64,000 bases of DNA from positions 2,604,001 through 2,668,000 of the forward strand of contig NC_089176.1 in NCBI RefSeq assembly GCF_947507565.1. Reading direction: 5' to 3'. Source of the stretch: Oscarella lobularis. Lineage: Eukaryota; Porifera; Homoscleromorpha; Homosclerophorida; Oscarellidae. The translations under genes and the position numbers were made by a program. The notes below the pieces were generated by a model. That model was not told where the DNA came from. It searched no databases and worked only from the letters and a program-made list of their open reading frames with translations. This document shows, piece by piece, positions 20,958-33,023 of this stretch (positions within the stretch are counted from its first letter, which is position 1; every line of letters begins with the position of its first letter).

Positions 20958-23900
20958 CTACTGAGGAAAAGATATGTTTGATGGGTCAACCTGAGCCTGG
21001 GATGTGTTTGCATTTATGACAAGTCCGCAGTCATCCTGATGAGAACTCTCTTCCAGTCCTTCGTCTGAACCGGCAGAAAGGAAATCTGGGGTAAAGCTAG
21101 AAACCGAAGTGAAACTGCCCTCGGTCGAACAGCGGAAAAACCTTCGAGACCGATTGGTAGGACAGCAGGAGAGATTTAAACTCGTCTTTGATCCTCGCGA
21201 CAGGCTACGAAACAGAACCGGCGTCACGGAAAAAGACGAAGAGGATGAAGACCTTGATCTCATCAGCGACGATTCGTACGATTGAGAACGCTGAAATGCG
21301 CCGGCAACAGGTACGGGAGTGGACGTTTGATGTTGAGTAGAATCAAATCGATTGGTGGACAAAGGCCAATCTCGAGAATCCAAACTAGGTAGGGAGTCGA
21401 TAGGAGAATCGACGTAGGCAGGTCGATGCAATGCTTCAGCGTGACCCAAAGTATTGAAGGCTAAGTCACGGAGTCCCGGTGAGCAATACAGCGTTAGGCG
21501 TTCGATCTCCGCGGCGAGGCTATCTGCCGTCATCGAAGAAGGCGCCGCCGCCGCCGCCGCCGCTGCACCCGGATGGCGTCGTAGATCAGACAGTAAGAAA
21601 AGAAAGCAAGCATTCTCTTTGGCCATATCACCAGGCAATTTTTCTACGCCTTCTTCCGGCAAGCTTTTGAAGTACTTTTCCGCCTCTTCGAGCAAAGCCA
21701 AACCCTCGGTTGAACGTCCTTCTTCAAGCAGGTCTCGGCCGTCAAACGTCAACAGCTTAGCAATGCTCTGCTTTGCAAGAATCCACAAGGGAATTGTCGT
21801 AAACGACGTCTCGCCCTCCAAAAGAATGATCGCATTCTCGAGTTCCTTTTGTGCTAGAGAATTCTGCTCAGAAGACGATCCCAGTCGACAGATGCCCACT
21901 TGATACCATTTGGCGGCTACCGTCAAATGATCGCATTGCAGATCCATAGACATTTTCAACGCCAGCCGATGACACTTTAACGCCTTGTCGTACATCGTCT
22001 GGCAGAAATAGCAGTGACCCAGACGCGAAAGAAGCGCGCACGTGTTCGGATGATACTTGTTGCACTCTTTCCCAAAAAATTTGCAGCACCAGGCAAGAGC
22101 ATCGGATAGATACGCACAGGCAGTTTTATAATCTTCCACGTCGCTGTAAGCGTCGGCAAGAACACGACAAACGTCCACGTATTCGTGGGTGTCCTGTATC
22201 TTGTTTGTGCCCGATTCTTTTAAAATGGATTTCAACCTTTGAATGGCAGCTCGCGACTCTTCCGGCTGATGAGATTCTACGTCAATTCTCCCACGCATTA
22301 TGTCCCTTCGAATTTGCCATTGACTGCTGCTTTGTTCTATCACACGTTTTGCTTCCGGCGATGACAGATTCATTTCTGCCCCGATTAAATCATTGCCGTC
22401 CAACAAGGCTTCAGCTAAACGAATCCGAAGCTTTCCCTCAATTATATCCCGTTCGTTTGTTTCTCGCTTCGACGTTGCTTCAATACACACCGTGTAAAAG
22501 TCTTTTAGTTCATAAGGCGTCATGCAGAACCGTAGCATTGACTTGCGACTGAGAGCGACATCGAGACACAGACGGTAGATTTCGTCCTTCGCGGCAAAGG
22601 TCTTAACCCATTTCATCGCTTGCTTCACTTCTTTTATCATCTCGCAAAGATCACGAAGTGCCTTACAGGGATTTCGATCATAGTCGTTCTTCAAGATGCG
22701 GAGCACCTTTCCAAGCCAAAGTCTGCAATATCTCTCTTTGGCGTCCAACACGAAACTCAAATTTAGCGGTATCTTCTCGCGAAGAAACTCTCGAAATATC
22801 CTCAAAAGGCTATAGACTTCCTCATTTTCACTAACCTGTTCTATCAATGAAAACCAGTCTAGGTAATTGATGACGTCAGTGCCAAACGCTCGCGTATCAG
22901 TCCCGAGTACAGTCGCGCCATCGGCTTTGCTAAAAGGCCCACTAAACAGAGCCAAGGCGAACAGGTGTGACTGCTGATCTCGCGCGAGACTCATCACAGG
23001 CTTGTCAAAATGACGATGCATTATGTCGTAAGGTAACTTCTTAAAGAAGTCGAAAGGTTTCAGTAGCAAAGCGTCTACGTGGTCGGCCACAGATAAGCCG
23101 AGGCCGCGCCTAACGTGTGATAGAAACCCTGGCAGCCCTTGGCACACATCTCGAGCCAACACGTCCGCGTCTGAATCACTGAATTCGGGACTACAGTACC
23201 TTAGCATCTCGCGCGCGGGTTCTACGGCCAATTGACTCAGTTCAATGTTTCGCACTTTTCTGTCGCTCCCAAACTGTCGTCCCAGACGGTAGCAGGACGT
23301 CACTATAACAGTCAAATCTTCTTGAGCGGAATCCATGATGGACACGAGCAGTTCATGGAATTGGGCTTGGTGATTTGAATCAAGAGCTAGGTCGGCGTTG
23401 TCAATGATAATGCATAGATTGCTCAGTGCATGCACTTTCATCAACAACGACGTGGTGTTAGATTTTCCGGACGATTGAAGGTTGCCGTAACTCAGATCAA
23501 ATGCGTTCAGCAATGCTCTGACAATCTCTTCCGGTGTAACAATCTGCCGAACGTCAATGTAGACGATATTCCATGGCGTCTTGATCCGGTCATTCTGAAA
23601 TAATCCACTTCGAGCGCGATGAGCTGCGATGATGGCGAGGGCACTTTTGCCCACCGCTGGAGGACCCGAAATGCAGCAGAGATGAAAATTAATAGATATG
23701 CTATCGAGAACCAAACCCAATTCGAGGTCACGACCGAAGAAGCAAGCAGGCTCGCCAGGAAGAGAGCCGGCCGGTGCACTCGAAGGCATTTCACTCTTGT
23801 AGCCAGAATATTTATCAATCAATATCAGTTCTAAACAGAATCCGTGAATAGATGCCTATTAGAGTTCATTCTACATTTCTTTACTGGATAGTCGGGGAGT

Positions 23901-24499
23901 TAGTTCGGTCATCACCAAGCGGACCCCGTGCTCGAGTCCGACGTCCTCGTCGACTTCCAACGGCTGATGATCGGCCAAAAGTGGATGCGCGTCTCTCATT
24001 TCCTCGACACTAATTCTTCCCTTGACGCAGACGGGAAGAAGAGAAAAAGGCGAGGAATTGGAATCGAGAGGGCGACGAGACGTTTTCATGATGAGCGCCG
24101 ACGCTACCGTGTTCTCCAGATACGTCACGTTCGCCTGGTTAGCCTTTAGAAAACCTCGCGATATAATGAAGATGCCGTGAGTGCACGCCTTGATCGCGTC
24201 CGCCGTCGCTTTCGTGATGCTGTCGCCCCAGAGAATCGATTTTCCCGACGAAAAGACGCGAACGTTTTCGTTCTCTAGAGCGACGCACAGCTTGTGCGCG
24301 AACTCTTTCGTATCTTCCGCGCAGCAGACGACGACGTAGGGATCTGTAGGGTCAGGAAGAAAAGAAAGGGGTCAGGACACTGCGGAGGGTGAGGTGGGAC
24401 CGGTTCTCGCCGGTCACGGAAAAGCAGTACGAATGCGTAAATCGTGGTCCTTGTTCGCAAAATTGTTTCACATCGATGCGCACCTTTTGAGACGCTCAT
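20958..24499 (-). CDS. TIR-NB-ARC-TPR receptor NLR3
   Basis: Exon 1 24484..24499 (MSVSK plus one base, GT donor), TIR exon 23885..24343, large exon 20958..23830; 1115 aa. TIR begins DPYVVVCCAEDTKEF and includes FSSGKSILWGDS and TYLENTVASAL. NB-ARC follows LPGEPACFFGRD, with P-loop GPPAVGKS near residues 214-221, Walker B CIIIDNADLAL, VTSCYRLGRQF and GLPGFL. TPRs include RVLADAYSDVEDYKTA and LLSRLGHCYFCQTMYDKAL. A run of eight alanines (near 21541-21565) precedes the Ser-rich tail with CCPTNRSRRFFRCS and DDCGLVINA. The frame is intact throughout. It is a likely cytosolic immune sensor; its ligand is unknown. Confidence 0.85.
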
Positions 24500-24606
24500 C
24501 TACAGCTTTTAGCAGCAGCGCAGTTTGCGATGGCCGTTTGCGACGATTTATACGGGACACGGGAGCGCGTAAATAAATGTGGGCGCGGTCAGAGATACTA
24601 TGCTAC

Positions 24607-24632
24607 CACGGATAATAATTTTATTATCCGTG
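24607..24632. repeat. Perfect hairpin with CACGGATA arms
   Basis: An 11-base perfect inverted repeat (CACGGATAATA) with a 4-base loop, upstream of NLR3 and downstream of NLR4. A second hairpin with CACGGATA arms lies at 28846-28878. Confidence 0.75.
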
Positions 24633-24726
24633 ATGCTACTGTGCCGGCTTTTTATCAAAGAAAGATCTAATTGAAGGGATACTAACTTGGAAGATATGAT
24701 TTTTAGAAACCCACGTATCGAATATT

Positions 24727-27700
24727 TCAGATGTCCATCGTAGGCGGAGCCTTGTCAGACTTCATTAGGAGTCCACTGTCATCACTTTGATCCATTGAAG
24801 AAGACAGGTCAAGATCTTCTAAGCTAGCGGGTGCATCGGGGTCAAAGCTGGGAAATGAAGCCAGACGTGAAAGTCTTCGAGTTGGGTAGTATGAAGGACA
24901 ACATATTATCCCAGAGTTCGTTTTTGAAGACAACGTTCGAAGAGGAACTGGGTGCATTGGCGGAGTTGATGGAGACTCGGGAGGGGTTGGTTCTGCTGAT
25001 GAGCCTGATAAATACCTTCGATGATGTTTGCTTACTTGCACCGGTGTTGACGTAAAATGTTCATCAAATGTCTCTTCCCCTGAGGATGGTTCAGGATTCA
25101 TAATAACCTGACGTTCGCTCTCCATAAATGAATTATAAAATTCGCGTTCGAGAGATAATTGATCGGCGAGGTCAGCAGACTTTGGAATAGTCTCTGACTT
25201 TGGCAACACCAAACCCCGGGATACCGGAAAGCAGTACAAGTTAAGGCAATCCGTACGACTAAGATTGCCGCCCAGTACAAGCCGACGAAACTGGTGATTC
25301 TCCTTTATCAGTTCAATTGAAATTTCTTCAACGTTTTCGTCTGGCAAATTGGCGAAGTGTTCCTTGGCTCTGTCCAGAAGAACTAGCCCTTGCTCTGGCT
25401 GTCCGCCGTCTGTCAGCTTCTTCCCTTCCAGAGTCAATAGCTTAGCAACGGCCTGCTTTGCAAGAACCCACAGAGGAATGGCTCTGTGGGACAGCTCGCC
25501 TTCTAGGAGAACGACTACTTGTTCAAGATCCTCTCTAGCCTTGAGATTCGAGCAGCTTGACATAGCAAGTTGACACATACTCATCTGGTACAGTACTGCT
25601 GCAATAGAAAGATGATCACAGTGCAGCTCCCGCAACATAGCGGCAGCATTCTTGAAAGCCTCATAACTTTCATTGTACTTCTTTTGACAAAAGAGGCAAA
25701 AACCAAGTCGAAGGAGAACGATACACGTATCCGGATGGGTTCCTCTACAATCACGTCCAAAGTACTTGCGGTACCAGGTCAAAGCTTCCGATAAATGGGA
25801 ATAGGCGATTGAATATTCTCCAAGGTCACAGTGTGCATCAGAAAGAACGAGAAGAAAATTTCCAAATTCCGGATCAAGATTGCGTACTCTCTCAGCCTCT
25901 AGCGTTTTCGTCAAGCTGTCAGCCGCCTCCCGGGAATTTCCCTTCTCAACTTTAATTCTTTCCTGAAGTATTTGGTATTGCAGCCAAAATTCGTCAAGTT
26001 TGTGCGTCTCTGGCTTAGGGCAACTGCTTTGGGCTCCTTCAACGTCACCGCTGTCCAAAAGAGCCTCCGCGAGACGCAGATAAAGTCTTCCTTGAACTTC
26101 CTTATTTTCGCGTCTTGAGGATTCTCTAATACAAGCATAATAAAACTCTGCCCGCTCCGCTGAAGTCAAGCAAACACGCAGAAGCGATTTGTAGCTACTG
26201 GCAATGGCTATATAATGCATAAACAAATTACTAGAATCAGACAATTTGCTGCACGGCTCCATCATCTTCAGTACGCGCTTGACGTCCTTTATCATAGCTT
26301 GAACCTGCCTGAGTGCTCTGCAAGAATTTCTTTGATATTTGCTTTTTAGTACCCGAATCAGTCTTTTCAGCCAAATATGGCAATAATTCTCTTTAGTAGC
26401 CCTCAAATTCTCTTCGCAGAGTACATCCAAGCGCGGTTCACTTTTCGACAGCAAATACTCGCGCAGTACCTTCACGAGACGAAAAGAGCATTGTTCTTTC
26501 AGTATTAGCGAGTAATCGTCAAGGCTATCAATCACTTGAGAACAAAATTCGTGAATTCCCATGCCAACAATATCGGCACCGTCTTGTTTCGAAACCGGAC
26601 CCTCAAAGAGAGCCAAGGCGTGAAGAGCTGTCACTATGCGTCTCGGCAAGCTCTCAAGGGTGTTTTTTAGGTGACGTTCGCCAAAGTCCTGGCACAGGTT
26701 TCTAAGGTAGGATGAAGGGTCTCCGAGTATCATTTCTACCCGTTCTGAAGTTGAGAGACTGATGTTTTCAAAATTTTTACCAACTTGCCATAGAAGTTCA
26801 GGGCTTCCTTGACAGATTTCTTGAGCAATTAATCGCATATCACGTTTATCTGGCTGGCAACTGGGATTACAGACCAACTCTGAACTTAAAATCTCGCATG
26901 CCGACTCTTCGTCTAACGGCTTCAAGACGACGGACTTAATTTTTCTGTCACCACAAAAGAGTTTGTCTAAGCGACAGCATGACGTTACAAGAAGGGTGAA
27001 CTCTTCCCGACCAGCATGCATGATCTCTTTGAGAAGAACTATAAAATCATCTCTGGTATCTGGTTGAAGAGCCAAGTCAGCATTGTCCACCACGATACAA
27101 AGATACTCAAATGCGCGAACTGCCCTGGTCAAATAGTCTCTTTCACTTTCATGTAAATCTTTCTGAGGAAGGTTATCGCTGCCGCCGAGTTTAAATTGGT
27201 GAAGCAAAGCGTCAACTATTTCCTTTGAAGTGAAAATGCGGCGTATGTCCACAAATACAATTTTCCATCGCTGCTCACAGGTCTCGGTGGCATTGAACTT
27301 GCCCCGTCGAGCTTGATGAATTGCTTCAATAGCGACGGCACTCTTCCCCACTCCAGGCGAACCACAAATGCAGCACATGTGGAAGCGAGCTGAAATGCAG
27401 TCAAGAACTTGACCAATTTCCGTTTGACGGCCGACTAGTAGTTGAGGTTCCCCCGGAAGAGCAGATGCCACATTAGAGACAACACGACGTTTGGAAACAG
27501 GAGAGTCATATTTCTTGATAGGAGAGAGTTCTAGCCAAACGCAGTTTCGTTTGTTATTAAAAAACAGGCTCAGAGCAGAATTCTTCGCTACATTACTCGT
27601 CCGTTAGTTAATTCATTACATTGTATCTGGCTACTTACGTCTTTTTTGACTAATTAAGTAATTAATTATTACCGGACTTTGAAGCGGACGAGCAAGTGCA

Positions 27701-28595
27701 TAAAGCCAATTCTGCCCTGAATTAGTCAAATCCCACTTACTTTGTTGCATGTCTCGAGAGATCTTATCCTCAAGTTTGCTGACAACTCCTTCCACGCATT
27801 TATTGTCCTTTTCGTCCAAGACTGAAAAGGACCGATAAATGCTCATGAATGGAAACAAGCGCTGCATTTGTTCTTCTGTAACGCCTTTCATTCGAAGCGG
27901 AAGCAGAGTAAAGAACTTCTCCTGAGTTTTTTGAGTGAGAGAAGTGACAAGTGAAGACATTGCTTCAGTGTCGGCTAAATCCGGTGAAACGATGACAATT
28001 CCGTGAGTGCACTTTGCTACGGCAGTCTCCGTCGCTCGTACAGTATTCTCTCCCCAGTCAATCAGCTCTGTCGAGAAAACTGAAATTTTCCGACGTTGCA
28101 AAGTCTTGACAAGCTGTTCAGCAAACGCCTGCGTATCTTTAGCACAGCAGACGACGACGTGTGCATCTATTCAAGACAAGAATTAACATGCAAACCTAAA
28201 GGGCTGTCATACAATATAGCTAAGTAGTGCACACTACGTCACGCGAGCGGCTTCGTCCAGTTATACATCGACGTGTACGCGCACAGCGAGACTCTATCAC
28301 TCGCCTAATGCGGCCAATTAAAACCACGCCATGGTTACTAAAAAGGTCTCCTCTTGCGTCGAGAGTTGTGTAAACATGAACACGGAAAATGCTATTTTTA
28401 GTACTCGTCGTCGCAGCCCTGCTGCCGTACAGTAGTACTCGTACAGCCGTGCAAACAAGCCTGTAGATATTACGTGTTGTCAGCAAGTGCTTCCACGGCA
28501 CGTTGCAGCGCGACAACGTGCCAGCCGGTAGGCCACATATATGCATAGGCTACAGAAACCGCACATCTCTCACCTTTCGCACTAGTTTGAGACAT
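24727..28595 (-). CDS. TIR-NB-ARC-TPR receptor NLR4 (divergent)
   Basis: Exon 1 28574..28595 (MSQTSAK plus one base), TIR exon 27639..28166, large exon 24727..27530; 1117 aa. The first intron is about 400 bases, long for this locus. The TIR begins HVVVCCAKDTQAFAEQL, with CTHGIVIVSPDLADTEAM, and is the most diverged of the five. NB-ARC: LPGEPQLLVGRQ, P-loop GSPGVGKS, Walker B CIVVDNADLAL, VTSCCRLDKLF, and GSPELL where the others have GLPGFL. TPR-like helices include LSDAHCDLGEYSIA and LLRLGFCLFCQKKYNESY. The tail keeps ICCPSYYPTRRLSR and SDDSGLLMK. Introns and phases match the other family members, so it is an old paralog with its own specificity. Confidence 0.83.
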
Positions 28596-28845
28596 GCTTG
28601 CACCCAAAATCTCTCCAGGAGTACTCTAGTAAGTGTGGTGGAGTAAGTATAAGTCTGACCGCAGATCATGTGATCGCGCCGCCCCTCTACGCCCCAGCTT
28701 GCGACGTACCAATAGATGTGAGGTACTGTACAACTGGCGGCTGCATGAACCGCTGGCGCATACAGCATGTACTGAATCTATCAAATCAAATCAAGTGTTC
28801 AAAAAATGCACTCCCACTTCGTCGGCGACGACGTCGCCCTATAGC

Positions 28846-28878
28846 CACGGATACTATAGAAGAAGTCTAGTATCCGTG
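28846..28878. repeat. Perfect hairpin with CACGGATA arms (second)
   Basis: An 11-base inverted repeat (CACGGATACTA) with an 11-base loop, between NLR5 and the NLR4 start. The arms share CACGGATA with the hairpin at 24607-24632, suggesting a short mobile or MITE-like element. Confidence 0.7.
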
Positions 28879-28889
28879 CCCCAGCGTAC

Positions 28890-28972
28890 AAACTTTCGAC
28901 AAAGACGTCGATTTTTGCCGAGAGCAAGCCGACGCACAGCTTATCGGCAAAGGACTCCGAGTCTTTCCTAAA
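28890..28972 (-). pseudogene. TIR-domain relic downstream of NLR5
   Basis: The minus strand reads KDSESFADKLCVG and then IDVFVES, matching the TIR segment DTKEFADKLCVAL...VRVFSS of NLR3 and NLR5. No NB-ARC sequence adjoins it. It records a further lost receptor copy. Confidence 0.6.
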
Positions 28973-28986
28973 ATTCTATAAATCTG

Positions 28987-31900
28987 CTACTGAGGAAAAG
29001 ATACGGTCGATGGGTCAACAGCCCGATCCCGAGATGTGCTTGCATTTATGACAAGTCCAAAATCATCCTGACGAGAATCCTCTTCCAATTCTTCATCTGA
29101 ATCGGGAGAAAGACGATCTTGGCTGAAGCTAGAAACAGACGCAAGACTGCTGCCAGTCGAGCAGCGGAAAAACCTTCGAGACGGATTGGGAGCACAGCAG
29201 GCTATATTCGGGCCCGTCTTCGAATGCGATCCTCGCGACAGGCTACGAAACAGAACCGGTGTCACCGAAACAGACGAAGACGACGACGACGACGACAGAG
29301 ATCTCGGATTCACCAGCGATGATTCATGTGACTGGGAGCGCCCAAACAGGGGAGTAGACGTCCGAGGTTCACAAGCATCAAATTCTTCTCGAGAATCCAA
29401 ACTAGGCAGGGCGTCGAGAGAGGACATCGATTGACGCAATGCTCCGGCGTGACCCAGAGCATTGAAGGCTAAACAACGGAGTCCATGCGAGCTATACAAC
29501 GTTAGGCAAATGTCTGTGGCGAGGCTATCCGTTGTCACTGAAGAAGCCCCCGCCGCTGCTGCGTCCGGATAATATCGTAAATGAGACAGAAGGGAAAGAA
29601 AGCGAGTGTTCTCCTTGGCCATGTCGTCTGGTAATTCTTCTACACCTTCTTCCGGTAAGCTTTTGAAATGGGTTTCCGCCTTTTGGAGCAGCGACGAACC
29701 TTCAGACAAACGTCCTTCTTGAAGTAGGACCACGCCGTCAAACGTCAACCGCTTAGCAACGATCTGCTTCGCAAGAATCCACAAGGGAATCATCTCAAAC
29801 AAAGTCTCGCCTTCCAGAAGAACAATCGCGTTCTCGAGCTCGTTTCGTGCTAGGGTATTCTGCTCAGCAGACAATTTCCGCTCAGCAGACAATCCCAGTC
29901 GAGAGATGCCCACTTCATACCACTTGGCGGCAATCGTCAGATGATCGCACTGTAAATCCATAGACATCTTCAACGCTTGCAAATGATACTTCAACGCCTT
30001 GTCGTACTTCGTCTGGCAGAAATAACAGTGACCCAGACGCGAAAGTAGCGCGCATGTGTTCGGATGATTCCTATCGCAGTCTTTTCCGAAATAGATCCGG
30101 CACCAGGCGAGAGCATTGTAGAGATGCATGATAGAGGTTTTATAGTCTTTCACGTCGTAGTAAGCGTCGGAAAGGACACGACAAACGTCTACGTATTCGT
30201 GGGTGCTCTGTATCTTGTCTGATTCCTTCAAAATGGTTTGCAAGCTTTGAATTGCGAATTGCGATTCTTCAGGCTGATGAGATTCTACATTGATTCTCGC
30301 TTGTAGTATATCATTTCGAATCTGCCATCGACTGCTAAGTCGCTCTATGACACGGTTCACTTCTGGGGACGACAGATTCGCCGTCGCCCCGTCCAAGTCA
30401 TTACCGTCCAACAAGGCTTCGGCCAAACGAAGCCGAAGCTTTCCCTCGATTAAAACCGCCTCTTCATCAGCTGTTTTTCGCCTTGACGTTTCTTTAATGC
30501 ACATAATGTAAAACTTTTTTAGTTCGTCCGGCGTCATACAGAACCGTAGCATTGACCTGTGACTGAGAGCGAGGTGGCGACACAGATCGTAGATTTTGTC
30601 TTTTGTAGCGTACGTCTCAACCCAGCCTAGCACTTGCTTCACTTCTTTTATCATCGTGTGAAGATCGCAAAGTGCCTTACAGGGATTCCGATCATAGTGA
30701 TGATCCAAGATGCGGCACACTCTTTGAAGCCAAAGTATGCAATACCTCTCCTTGGCCTCTGACACAAAATCCCACTTGTTGCGAAGAAACTCTCTAAAGA
30801 TCCTCAAGAGGCTATAGATATCTTCATTTTCACTATCTTGCTCTATTAATGAAAACGAGTCTAGATAATTGATGACGTCAGTGCCAAACGTCCGCGCGTC
30901 CGTTCCAAGTACAATCGCGCCATCGGCTTTGCTAAAAGGCCCATCAAACAGAGCCAAAGCGAACAGGTGTGACCGATGATCTTGCGAGAGACTCATCACA
31001 GGTTTGTCGAAATGACGATGCAGTACGTCATAAGGTAACTTACTAAGGAAGTCGAAGGGCTGTTGTAGCAAAGCGTCAACGTGGTCGGCCACAGATAAGC
31101 CGGCACCGCGTCTAACGTGCGATAGAAACCCTGGAAGCCCCTGGCACACGTCTCGAGCAACCACTTCGGCATCTGGATCACTGAAATCAGGACTAAAGCG
31201 TCTCAGTATCTCGCGTGCAGGCTCCACGGCCAGTCGATTCAGTTCAATCGTTTGTACTTTTCTGTCGCCCCCGAACTGTCGTCCCAGACGGTAGCACGAC
31301 GTAATGACGACGGTCAAATCTTCTTGAGCGGAATTCATGATGGACACGAGCAGTTCATGAAATTGAGCCTGGTGATCGGAATCAAGAGCTAGATCAGCGT
31401 TGTCAATGATAATGCATAGATTGCTCAGAGCCTGCACTTTCATCAACAAGGACATTATTTCGGACTTTCCAGTCGACTGAAGGTTGCTGTAACTCAGATC
31501 AAATGCGTTCAGCAACGCTTTGACAATCTCTTCCGGCGTAACGATTTGCCGAACGTCGATGTAGACGATATTCCACGGCGTCTTGAGCTTGTCATTGCGA
31601 AATTGTCCGCGTCGAGCGTAATGAGCGGCCATGATGGCGAGCGCACTTTTGCCCACCGCCGGAGGACCAGAAATGCAGCAGAGATGAAAATCAATAGAAA
31701 TACTATCGAGTACCAAATCGAATTCTCGGTCACGACCGAAGAAGCAAGCAGGCTCGCCAGGAAGAGAACCGACCGGCGTACTCATACTGAAAGGGATCGC
31801 ACTCTTAGAGACAGAATATTTGTCGATCCTTATCAGTTCTAAACAGAATCCGTGAATAAACGCATTGTACATGTACGTACAATTTCTTTACTTGATAGTA

Positions 31901-32602
31901 GGGGAGTTAGTTTTTCCATCACCAAGCGAACCCCATGTTCAAGTCCCGCCTTCTCGTCGACTTCCAACGGCTGATAATTGGCCAAAAGTGGATGGGCGTC
32001 TCTCATGTCGTCGACGCTGATTCTTCCCTCGACGCAGACGGGAAGGAGAGAAAAAGACGAATTGGGATCGAGAGAGCGATTGGACGCTTTCGAGATGAGC
32101 GCCGACGCGACCGTGTTCTCCAGATACGTCACGTTCGCCTGGTTGGCCTTTAGGAAACCGCGCGATATGATAATGATGCCGTGGGAGCACGCCTTGATCG
32201 CGTCCTCCATCGCCTTCGTGATGCTGTCGCCCCAGAAAATCGACGTTCCCGACGAAAAGACGCGAACGCGTTCCTTCTCTAAAGCGATGCACAGGCTGTC
32301 GGCGAATTCTTTCGTATCTTTCGCGCAGCAAACGATGACGAAGGGATCTGCACGGGAAGAAGAGATCATAAACTACGGGCTACGTGCATATGGCCGCCTC
32401 GATCCGCCTCGATCTACGTCACGCAGCACGCCACGCGAAAAAACGAGCTAAAAAGTAGTCTAGTACCGATAAATGGCGTTCGTTGTCGTACAGTCAGTAG
32501 TACGACAACATTTTTCGCACGCGCTAGTTTCGGCGGTGAACTGTAGTATAGTCGCGTGCAGACTAAAAAGCGCAACCGGTGGTCACCTTTCGAGGGGTTC
32601 AT
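28987..32602 (-). CDS. TIR-NB-ARC-TPR receptor NLR5
   Basis: Exon 1 32587..32602 (MNPSK plus one base), TIR exon 31892..32347, large exon 28987..31838; 1107 aa. TIR: DPFVIVCCAKDTKEFADSL, FSSGTSIFWGDS, CSHGIIIISRGFLKANQ, TYLENTVASAL. NB-ARC: LPGEPACFFGRD, P-loop GPPAVGKS, Walker B CIIIDNADLAL, ITSCYRLGRQF, GLPGFL. TPRs: RVLSDAYYDVKDYKTS, LLSRLGHCYFCQTKYDKAL. The Ser-rich tail holds CCAPNPSRRFFRCS and DDFGLVINA. It is the closest sister of NLR3. Its promoter region is shared with the divergent DMRT gene 420 bases away. The exon 1 model rests on phase and the shared 16-base pattern. Confidence 0.86.
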
Positions 32603-33023
32603 AGGCGTTATCAGCTCGCGTCGCTCAACTGTGGCGGAGAATGTAGTGTTTTGACTCTTATACGGGAACGTGTTTACGTGAGCGTGCCCAGGGAGCTTGC
32701 CTGCTGCCGATAAATACAGTCTATAAATCGCTTTTAGCTGTCTAATGCATACTGTATGTCCTCTGAATACAAAATATGCAAATTGAGGATATATACATAC
32801 AGTAATTTAGAAACTGAATACATGGGCCCATCAACCCAAAATGCACGTTGCAAATTATCTGCGAACCAACCACAACAATCCTATTCTGCAGATCACACAG
32901 CGCTTCTTGCTCATTGGTCGACAACGCTATCTCATTCTGCAACGGACTCGAAACAATTCAGCTGTACACCCAACAGTGTAGCCACACCTGCACAAACCCA
33001 ACGGCGATCTACTCAGTGTGTAC
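32603..33023. other. Divergent intergenic region NLR5/DMRT
   Basis: No gene seen. It must contain the promoters of the minus-strand NLR5 and the plus-strand DMRT gene. No confident TATA box is visible on either side. Confidence 0.4.

Noticed and set aside
20958-24128. Bacterial-type TIR-STAND antiviral gene or bacterial contamination
   Set aside because: Every family member has introns with conserved phase and eukaryotic splice sites, and is linked to animal genes.
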